Shown piece by piece: positions 33,835 to 40,448 of a DNA stretch of 53,017 nt. The stretch's first letter is position 1. Each line of letters opens with the position of its first letter. Origin of the DNA: a virus; the IMG/VR virus record IMGVR_UViG_3300032116_000284, positions 1-53,017 of that record. One strand, given 5' to 3'. The position numbers and the translations under genes are program-made. The notes below the pieces were generated by a model. The model worked only from the letters and a program-made list of their open reading frames with translations, was not told where the DNA came from and did not search any database.

Positions 33835-35235
33835 TGCTGGCATAACCGCACCGGCAGCTGTGAAGTAGCTACCAGCCAGCTTGCTAGCGAACAACATGGC
33901 CAGATAAAGACTAGCTGTTGGGATGAGCTCTCCTGGCTTGATATCCATTACCAGCTGTTGATGAACGGAACTCCAGGTGTTGTTGAGTTGGGAGGTGTTG
34001 ACGGCCATGGGGTTATAGAACCCGTAAGTCAAGGCCGCTCTCACAGCCCTGATGGCGTTGTCGAGTTTGGGCTTGTTTTTGTTCGATTCCGTCTTGGGTA
34101 TACCAACCTTGACAACGTGTGCCTGCAAGTTCTGGATTCTCTTTATGGTGAGGGAAGACACATCGGACACATCGTGTTTCTCATTCTGCTCCTGTCTCTT
34201 ACCTTCGAGATAGTGCAAGTGTGCACACACTCTTGCTCTAGAGCTGTTGTTGTGGACGGTAAGCACGTTGCTTGTGATGCTTACCTTGTCAACGGTTGGG
34301 AGTAGGTCATAGTCAGCGAACACAAGAGACTCACCCTTCAGCGTGCTCAAGATATCACCGTTGCAAGCTGCAGCTATGTCGATCAAGAAGTTCAGCGTCT
34401 CAAGAGACTGCTCAAGCTTGACGGGAACAACGTCTAGTCTACCAGCTGCAAGGTTCGAATACAGAGTAGCTACAACTTCCTCATCGAATCCTTGTGCGAT
34501 AAGAAGAAGAGGTACCCCAGTGCTTGCGCTCTTTCGAAGCAGGCCGTCAAGCTCGGACACTTTCTCTATCACACCATCCACAAGAAGCACCTTGGCGTTG
34601 AACCGCTCATAGGTGCCAAACTTCGGAACGAAGCCGTTGTAAGGGTTGATAGGGAAGTTGTAGCCATACTGTAGACCAACGCTAAAGGTCGTGTTGTCAG
34701 TCTCCTCTAGGGTTATGGTCCCTTCAAGACCAGCAAGCGTCATAGCTTCCTTGACCACAGTCTCTAGAACGCTGTCGTGACCAACAGCTGTTGACACAAC
34801 ACCGTCTAGGAGTTCCTGTGAGGCTGGAGAGCAGACCTTCAACACCTCAACCCAGTACGTGTCAGCCTGTTTGCCCGAGAGCTCGGATAACCCCTTGTAG
34901 GCGTTGTGTATGTGTTGTTGATAACTCTGGACCGTTTCTGCCTTCAAGTGTTCTTTTGCAAACCCGGCGAACGCCTTCAAGAACATATAACCAGCACCCT
35001 GGCACTTGATGTCAAGCTGATAGGCGGTCTTGAGCAAGTCGCCATAGAGCATCTTCTCAAAAGCGTCCACGGGCTTCAGCAAGTTTACGAGAAGCTGGTA
35101 GGAGCCCTTGTAGAGAACAGTGCCGTTCTGGTTGATGGCAACGGTTACACGAGATAACAGCGAGTCCAGCTTTTCCACCCTTTTCAAGAGTTCTGACTGG
35201 GTTTTCTCTTTATCAACAAATATGCTGGTGTTCAT
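33832..35235 (-). CDS. Divergent GroEL-type chaperonin
   Basis: 467 residues (GroEL has about 548). Chaperonin features are clearest in the apical/intermediate parts: LEGTITLEETDNTTFSVGLQ, GYNFPINPYNGFVPKF, KVLLVDGVIEKVSELDGLL, GVPLLLIAQGFDEEVVATLY and DIAAACNGDILS. The equatorial ATP site is degenerate: the DGTTT loop is not recognisable, and the region matching GroEL Asp398 reads LDNAIRAVRAAL, with Asn393 where the catalytic Asp should be. It may therefore bind but not hydrolyse ATP normally, or work as a specialised folding or scaffold ring. GAGG lies 5 nt before the ATG. Phage chaperonins occur in several jumbo phages. Confidence 0.8.
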   Translation of the reverse strand: MNTSIFVDKEKTQSELLKRVEKLDSLLSRVTVAINQNGTVLYKGSYQLLVNLLKPVDAFEKMLYGDLLKTAYQLDIKCQGAGYMFLKAFAGFAKEHLKAETVQSYQQHIHNAYKGLSELSGKQADTYWVEVLKVCSPASQELLDGVVSTAVGHDSVLETVVKEAMTLAGLEGTITLEETDNTTFSVGLQYGYNFPINPYNGFVPKFGTYERFNAKVLLVDGVIEKVSELDGLLRKSASTGVPLLLIAQGFDEEVVATLYSNLAAGRLDVVPVKLEQSLETLNFLIDIAAACNGDILSTLKGESLVFADYDLLPTVDKVSITSNVLTVHNNSSRARVCAHLHYLEGKRQEQNEKHDVSDVSSLTIKRIQNLQAHVVKVGIPKTESNKNKPKLDNAIRAVRAALTYGFYNPMAVNTSQLNNTWSSVHQQLVMDIKPGELIPTASLYLAMLFASKLAGSYFTAAGAVMPA

Positions 35236-35254
35236 GAGGTACCTCGGATTCTCG

Positions 35255-35265
35255 CATATTTATGT
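35255..35265. promoter_or_regulatory. AT-rich element between divergent chaperonin and coiled-coil genes
   Basis: CATATTTATG reads as TATTTAT on the plus strand (17 nt before the coiled-coil gene, with GAGGTGG between) and as CATAAATATG on the minus strand, towards the chaperonin. It may be a late promoter for one or both genes. Confidence 0.4.
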
Positions 35266-35280
35266 AAGCGAGGTGGTCAA

Positions 35281-35817
35281 ATGCCCAACACGAGAGAGCA
35301 GGAGCTCCTAGAGCTGATAGTACAAAAGTTCAACGATAGTCGGGCGTTGAACGGTGGTTTCGACAAGCTGTGTCTTATGATCGAGCACGTTCAAGCTGAA
35401 CAAGACAAGAACAGTGGGAAGCTGGACAAGGTATCAGACGCTCTCTACGACCCGGACCATGGCTTATTCGCAAGGGTAAAGAAGTTGGAACAGAAGATTG
35501 ATAGCAACCTGGGCGACCTCGATCAGATCGTGAAGGGCATTCCAACTGTTGAGACGAAAGTCACAGCACTAGTGACCAAGGTCGAAAGCCTTGAAAAGAA
35601 GGCAGAGACTCAGACCACGCTCGATAGCGATACAAGGAAGAAGATTCAAGACCTTGAGAAGTTCCATGCGCACATGGAGAAAATTGGTGGTGTTGGCCTC
35701 AACGAGTTTTCTGACATTGTGGCGCTGAAACAAAGGATGTCGAATATTTATTGGGCACTGGCGCTTGCTATCATGATGTTTGTTGGCAAGCTGTTGTTCG
35801 AACTAGCCAAAAGATAG
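35281..35817 (+). CDS. Coiled-coil protein with C-terminal membrane anchor
   Basis: 178 residues. Residues about 40-135 form long heptad-rich coiled coils (KLEQKIDSNLGDLDQIVKG, VTALVTKVESLEKKAETQ). The C-terminus is a single membrane helix (YWALALAIMMFVGKLLFEL) ending AKR, so it is tail-anchored. No spanin lipobox or holin pattern is evident. GAGGTGG lies just before the ATG, after a TATTTAT element. Function unknown; possibilities include lysis regulation or anchoring an assembly at the membrane. Confidence 0.68.
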   Translation: MPNTREQELLELIVQKFNDSRALNGGFDKLCLMIEHVQAEQDKNSGKLDKVSDALYDPDHGLFARVKKLEQKIDSNLGDLDQIVKGIPTVETKVTALVTKVESLEKKAETQTTLDSDTRKKIQDLEKFHAHMEKIGGVGLNEFSDIVALKQRMSNIYWALALAIMMFVGKLLFELAKR

Positions 35818-35899
35818 CTTCTAGGCCCTGTGGAACGTACAACAGCCTATACAACAGTGTCGTGTAGCACAACAGTACAATAACACAGGAGAAACACAA

Positions 35900-36154
35900 A
35901 TGAGTGACGATACAAGACAACATCTGGCGGACGTGTGGGAATCAGTGAAGGCTGCTGTGGCCGAAGTTGAGGAAGACGTGTCGAAGAGCGTGGCTAAGGG
36001 CACGCTCGCTGCCGGAACAAGAACACGCACAGGCACACACCGACTGCGCAAGCTTCTTGCAGAAGTGGTGAAGGCTTCGAGGGCACACGATGCTGCAGTG
36101 AAGGCTGAGCGCAAGGCTGTTCAAGAGTCTGTGCCTGTCGCTGTTGAAGTTTGA
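35900..36154 (+). CDS. Small basic histone H1/Hc1-like protein
   Basis: 84 residues. After an acidic helical N-terminus comes a basic stretch, AAGTRTRTGTHRLRKLLAEV, then AVKAERKAVQES. The 'AGTR.R..(L)..L..(hydrophobic)..R' pattern resembles small bacterial and phage histone H1-like proteins as I remember them. It may bind phage or host DNA. CACAGGAGAAACAC gives a strong ribosome site, almost the same leader as that of nrdJ. It precedes a strong terminator. Codons are richer in G/C than in its neighbours. Confidence 0.5.
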   Translation: MSDDTRQHLADVWESVKAAVAEVEEDVSKSVAKGTLAAGTRTRTGTHRLRKLLAEVVKASRAHDAAVKAERKAVQESVPVAVEV

Positions 36155-36214
36155 ACAGTAGCTTGTTCCGAGTAGTTTCGGAACACAGTGAAGATTCATA
36201 GGTGAAACCTAGAG

Positions 36215-36246
36215 AAAGGGCAACCAACCGGTTGCCCTTTTGTTTT
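36215..36246 (+). terminator. Intrinsic terminator after the histone-like gene
   Basis: An 8-bp perfect stem GGGCAACC / GGTTGCCC with a 4-nt loop, extended by AAA/TTT pairs and followed by TTTTGTTTT. Strong rho-independent form. Confidence 0.92.
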
Positions 36247-36269
36247 GGACTAGTTAGGACTGGAGACTC

Positions 36270-37628
36270 ATGACAAAAAACACATACATTCTCGACACCA
36301 ACGTCCTCCTGTCAGATAGCAACTCCCTGTTTGGGTTCAAGGAACACAACGTCGTTCTGCCGTTGATTGTTCTGGAAGAGCTCGACAGACACAAGGACAG
36401 GCAAGATGAAGTGGGTCGCAACGCAAGAGATTTCGTTAGGAAGCTCAGCGAGCTCACGAAGGAGAACCAGGACTTCAAGAAAGGCATTTCCATTGGAAAC
36501 AACATGGGAACGCTTCGCATCCTCGCCATTTCCGACCTTATGCAAGAGGCGGAAGCTATCGAACAGCTACCATTCGAACTTCAGGACAAGAAGACCGGAG
36601 ACAACACGATTGCTCAGTTCTGTGTGAACTACATTCACAAGCACAAGGACGAGACGGTGGTGTTGATTACAAGAGACACCATCTTGAGGTTGAAGGCCAA
36701 GGCGCTTGGCATTGTGGTTGAAGACTATAAGAAGTTCAACGTTGTCACGAGTGTGAGTGCGTTGTATTCTGGCGTGGAGCTGCTTGAAGACGTTGACGGC
36801 GTTGACGTGAATGACTTCTACGAGTGCGGTGATGCAGGGTATGTGTTGCCAAAGGAAATTGAAGAGAAGCTCTATCCTAACCAGTTTGTCATTATCAAGT
36901 GCGGGCAGCAGAGCGGCGTTGCTAGGTTCATCGCTCCAGGGAAACCACTCAGGAAGATGGCTAAGAACCCAGGCAAGCTGTCCGCAAGAAACAAGGAACA
37001 GGAATTTGCAAGAGAACTTCTGTTCGACAACGATGTGAAACTGGTAACGCTCGCAGGGCAAGCCGGTACGGGCAAGACCTTGCTTTCTATCGATGCCGGT
37101 ATCGAACAGGTGTTGAATGGCAAGCGTTATCGTTCGCTTGTCATTTGTCGTCCAGTGATGCCTGTTGGCAGAGACATTGGGTTTCTCCCTGGAGACTTGA
37201 ACGAGAAGCTTGAGCCATGGCTAGCTCCCATCAAGGACAACTTGAGGTTTCTGTTGAGTGAGTTTGGCAAGAAGAGCAAGTTCGATGAGCAGGTTCTTCA
37301 GAGCTACTTCGAAGAAGGCATTATCGAAGTTCAAGCCATGACCTTCATCAGAGGCAGAAGCATTGCCAATGCTTTCGTAATCATTGATGAAGCTCAGAAC
37401 ACCAACCTTCACGAGATGAAGACCATCTTGACAAGAGTTGGAGAGAACACGAAGATTGTGCTCACTGGAGACATTGAGCAGATTGACAACACTTACGTTG
37501 ACTCGGTTAGCAACGGTCTATCCATTGCTATCGAGAGATTCAAGTCGCAGCCTATCGCTGGGCATGTGACGTTCAAGAAGGGCGAGCGTTCTCAGTTGGC
37601 TACAATTGCTGCTGAGATTCTTCGCTGA
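36270..37628 (+). CDS. phoH: PIN-PhoH fusion (PhoH2-type RNA helicase/nuclease)
   Basis: 452 residues in two domains. Residues 1-150 are a PIN nuclease: YILDTNVLL with the first Asp, LEELDRHKD, TGDNTIAQFC and VLITRDTILRLKA supplying acidic residues. From about residue 245 comes the PhoH ATPase: LAGQAGTGKTLLS (Walker A), AFVIIDEAQNTNLHEMKTIL (Walker B) and LTGDIEQIDNTYVD. Such PhoH2 proteins unwind and cleave RNA; in phages PhoH is common and of unclear role. A GGAG ribosome site lies 4 nt before the ATG, directly after the terminator, so a promoter in the terminator's 3' side may exist. Confidence 0.9.
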   Translation: MTKNTYILDTNVLLSDSNSLFGFKEHNVVLPLIVLEELDRHKDRQDEVGRNARDFVRKLSELTKENQDFKKGISIGNNMGTLRILAISDLMQEAEAIEQLPFELQDKKTGDNTIAQFCVNYIHKHKDETVVLITRDTILRLKAKALGIVVEDYKKFNVVTSVSALYSGVELLEDVDGVDVNDFYECGDAGYVLPKEIEEKLYPNQFVIIKCGQQSGVARFIAPGKPLRKMAKNPGKLSARNKEQEFARELLFDNDVKLVTLAGQAGTGKTLLSIDAGIEQVLNGKRYRSLVICRPVMPVGRDIGFLPGDLNEKLEPWLAPIKDNLRFLLSEFGKKSKFDEQVLQSYFEEGIIEVQAMTFIRGRSIANAFVIIDEAQNTNLHEMKTILTRVGENTKIVLTGDIEQIDNTYVDSVSNGLSIAIERFKSQPIAGHVTFKKGERSQLATIAAEILR

Positions 37629-37667
37629 GAACAACGTGCTGGGTATAACCCAGTGTTTCGGGTGTCC

Positions 37668-37674
37668 TAGTTAT
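37668..37674 (+). promoter_or_regulatory. Candidate late promoter element TAGTTAT
   Basis: Exact TAGTTAT on the plus strand, 10 nt before the ATG of the tail-fibre-type gene. A CTGGGT-ATA-ACCCAG hairpin lies about 20 nt upstream and may end the PhoH transcript. Confidence 0.55.
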
Positions 37675-37684
37675 CAGCAACAAG

Positions 37685-38374
37685 ATGCCCGAGTTCAACC
37701 CGAGACGAAAGAAGAAGGTATATACCTTTGGACGTAGCCAACCTCAACAGGTTGTTCGTTCTGGGGAAGAATACTTCGATCTAGCCCGAACGGAACAAGC
37801 GTACCCTTTCTATGGGCTGTTCGGTCCTAACGCTGCGTTCCCCACAGGCAGTGCCATTGTTGTTACTGGCGAGTACGACGAGAGCACTGTTACGTTTGCA
37901 AACACCGACACAGCGAACATCACGTTCAACGTAACATTCACAAGCACTCCTGTTGTTGCTGTGAGTCTTATACCAAACGGAAATGGTCTTGAGAACGTGG
38001 CGGCAACAATTGCTAGCGTGACAACCACGGGCTGCACGGTGAACTTGTCTGCACCTTTTGGCGGCAAGCTTCTGTACAGAGCGATTTACGCTGCTGTTTA
38101 CCCTGCTATCGTCGAGAGGGTTACGGTTAGCGCATCGTTCTACTACACCGCATCTGCAGGAACAAGTGACCTTTCGATTGGAGACAACTTCCTGGCGTCA
38201 TATACGTCCTTGGGGGCAACTCCTACCGACATGTTCATCACTGTTGAAGACAGAAACGTCTCTGGTGATGCTGTGGTTGCTGTTGTTGAAACAGGGAGCT
38301 ATGGGCTGACAAGCACTCAGGTGAGCTTGTCGGCACCGATAACGGATAGAGTTCACTACATCGTTGTGAAGTAG
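37685..38374 (+). CDS. Beta-rich tail fibre/appendage protein, H-type lectin-like
   Basis: 229 residues. A basic start (MPEFNPRRKKKVYTF) is followed by ANITFNVTFTSTPVVAVSLI and CTVNLSAPFGGKLLYRAIYA. This is the F-x-x-x-F-x-x-x-P-V-V-A-V-S ... G-C-x-V-x-x-S-A-P-F pattern of H-type-lectin-like domains in phage fibres. A second, similar beta unit follows (LGATPTDMFITVEDRNVSGD to VSLSAPITDRVHYIVVK). It likely binds host surface sugars or decorates a fibre. It has no ribosome site but a TAGTTAT element 10 nt upstream. It is followed by the large fibre gene. Confidence 0.72.
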   Translation: MPEFNPRRKKKVYTFGRSQPQQVVRSGEEYFDLARTEQAYPFYGLFGPNAAFPTGSAIVVTGEYDESTVTFANTDTANITFNVTFTSTPVVAVSLIPNGNGLENVAATIASVTTTGCTVNLSAPFGGKLLYRAIYAAVYPAIVERVTVSASFYYTASAGTSDLSIGDNFLASYTSLGATPTDMFITVEDRNVSGDAVVAVVETGSYGLTSTQVSLSAPITDRVHYIVVK

Positions 38375-38406
38375 TTCGTGAATACCTAAGACGGAGAGAA
38401 TATACA

Positions 38407-40341
38407 ATGGCGAATGACTTTCGAGCACAACAAGCAAGAGTGAGCAAGATTATCGGTTCTGGGTCTTCCATCATGGTGTACCCTTCCGGTAGCGCTTCTG
38501 ATTTTGCTGGGAACGTAACGTTCTCTTCCGGTTCAGTTGGAACAGATGTGTTCCTGTTTATCTCAGGCAGTTCAACGGCAAAAACCTTGTTCGGTGGAGA
38601 CACTCATACGTCCGGTGCTGCAACCGTTGGTGGAGCATTTACCGTCAATGGTGCTACAAGCCTCAACGGGACAGTTGGCCTTGGTGATGCAGCTGCAGAC
38701 GTTGTGACCATCACAGGGCAGCTGACAGCCTCACAGGGGCTTAGCGCATCCCTTCCAGTGATAGGTGGCACGGCTAGATTCAACTTCCTTTCGGGTACAC
38801 TTCAAAAAACAGCTGCAGGTGCCAACTTCCTTGTTGGAAGCAACCTCACCGTGAACTACAACAGCTCTGGTCAATGGGAACTGTCTGGCTCTGCTGCGGC
38901 TTCCGTTGCCTTCCTTTCTGGTGCTGTTGCTTATTCTGGCTCTTCAGGCATTACTGGCTCTTCTGCTCTTGGGTTCAACGACAACACGAAGACGTTGACC
39001 TTGGGAGGGCCTCTGAGCGCCTCCCTTGTCGATGCCATAACGTCGAACAGTTCTAGCGTTGCAACCTTCACACACAACGCTGGTACTGGTTCTGCTGGCA
39101 TCGGGGCTGACATCACCTTCAGAGTGAGCAACGGCTCTGGTGTTCTCACGGATGCTGCTGCTATCGGTGGTATGTTGCTCACGACAACCAATGGTGCTGA
39201 ATCAGGTTCTCTCGATATCAAGACAAGAGCTGCAGGCGGCGCTCTTCGAAGAGCTATGAGAGTGTATGGCTCCGGTGGCATATCAATTGGCACGGACGCA
39301 ACTATTGTCTCTGACCCAGGAAACGGTGGAATCTGCTTACCAATCAACTCGGGACTCTACGTCAACAGCGGCGGATCCAGCTATGCGTGTGCAGGTGTGT
39401 TCGGTGGTTCCACTATGGTTTTCGGTTCTGGTGCATGGAACGTACAGCTCAACGCCTACTCATTGTCCATCTCTGCTGGGCAGGGAATGGGATTGAGCAA
39501 CGGGTGGTTCTCGCTCGCCGCTGCGGCTGGGTTCCGAAGAGTGAAGCTCGATGTAAACAACACCAACAAAACCGGTGCGTTGGCCGAGAACATGGTCAAC
39601 ATGATTTCGATGTCAGCTCCTAGAACTGTTACACTGCCTGCCGCTACAGACGGTGTTGTCTACCGTGTGAACGGCAGCCAGTTCGCTTCGCCAACGAACT
39701 ACATTGCCATCACTGGTTCAACGAACGCCAAGATAAACGGCAGGCGTGATATGCCTGTATACCTGACACAGCCATATAGCTCAGTAGAACTGTGGAGCGA
39801 TGGTGAAGGTTGGCAGGTTCACAACAGAACGCCCAACACAACCAACGAAAGCTCCATTGACTTCGCCATAGCCAGAAACGCTGCAGGTCCAGTTGAATCG
39901 GCAGGCGACTACTCCTACGGCATCAACTTCTCGGTAGCTACCGGCTCACTCTGCACGGGTTTCAGACTGCTGTGGTCTGGATCATCGCCAAGGGACTTCA
40001 TGGTCAAGTTGTGGTCGGGTTCCGTGGCCATTGCATCACAGTCTGTTGCGCTGACAGGATCGAACGACTATCGTGGTGTGTGGACAGCACCGGTTGTTAT
40101 GACAAGGTACAACAACTACTACATAAGCTTCCGAGAGATAACCGGTACCTACTACTACCCCACAACTGTGACGGATATCGCTGATTTTGGCGGTGGTAGC
40201 GGTCAGACGCCGGTGAGGTTCGGACGAAACAACGTTCTCATCGGGAAGTTCTTCAACAACGTTGGAGCCGGTGATACTTTCCCCAACAGTGAGAGCTTCG
40301 GTTCGAAGATAGCAACCATCGAACCTGATGTTTTCTTCTGA
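38407..40341 (+). CDS. Tail fibre protein
   Basis: 644 residues, very rich in Ser, Gly, Ala and Thr, with little charge. The opening FRAQQARVSKIIGSGSSIMV and then YPSGSASDFAGNVTF is a common N-terminus of fibre proteins in marine-type phages. The middle has repeated short beta units (GAATVGGAFTVNGATSLNG, the trimeric fibre shaft pattern). The C-terminal ~150 residues (FAIARNAAGPVESAGDYSYG to the end) look like a separate beta-sandwich, probably the receptor-binding tip. GGAGAG lies about 11 nt before the ATG. It follows the lectin-like gene by 32 nt. No chaperone domain is visible. Confidence 0.82.
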   Translation: MANDFRAQQARVSKIIGSGSSIMVYPSGSASDFAGNVTFSSGSVGTDVFLFISGSSTAKTLFGGDTHTSGAATVGGAFTVNGATSLNGTVGLGDAAADVVTITGQLTASQGLSASLPVIGGTARFNFLSGTLQKTAAGANFLVGSNLTVNYNSSGQWELSGSAAASVAFLSGAVAYSGSSGITGSSALGFNDNTKTLTLGGPLSASLVDAITSNSSSVATFTHNAGTGSAGIGADITFRVSNGSGVLTDAAAIGGMLLTTTNGAESGSLDIKTRAAGGALRRAMRVYGSGGISIGTDATIVSDPGNGGICLPINSGLYVNSGGSSYACAGVFGGSTMVFGSGAWNVQLNAYSLSISAGQGMGLSNGWFSLAAAAGFRRVKLDVNNTNKTGALAENMVNMISMSAPRTVTLPAATDGVVYRVNGSQFASPTNYIAITGSTNAKINGRRDMPVYLTQPYSSVELWSDGEGWQVHNRTPNTTNESSIDFAIARNAAGPVESAGDYSYGINFSVATGSLCTGFRLLWSGSSPRDFMVKLWSGSVAIASQSVALTGSNDYRGVWTAPVVMTRYNNYYISFREITGTYYYPTTVTDIADFGGGSGQTPVRFGRNNVLIGKFFNNVGAGDTFPNSESFGSKIATIEPDVFF

Positions 40342-40346
40342 TATCC

Positions 40347-40383
40347 AGAACCAGTTGACACCTTGATACTGGTTCTGTACCAT
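40347..40383 (+). promoter_or_regulatory. Promoter overlapped by an inverted repeat, before PrimPol gene
   Basis: TTGACA (40355-40360), 17-nt spacer, TACCAT (40378-40383). A perfect 9-bp repeat AGAACCAGT / ACTGGTTCT (40347-40355 and 40368-40376) covers the -35 edge and spacer. A second hairpin GGGTTG-ATAA-CAACCC then TTT follows. The first may be an operator, or both may end the fibre transcript. Confidence 0.6.
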
Positions 40384-40448
40384 GCTGGGTTGATAACAAC
40401 CCTTTACTGCAAACAACCAAGACTCACCGTGATATCTAGAGAACGCTG

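Noticed and set aside
37641-37660. CTGGGT-ATA-ACCCAG after the PhoH gene as a terminator
   Set aside because: Stem is perfect but short, and only TGTTTC follows; kept as a note with the neighbouring late motif.
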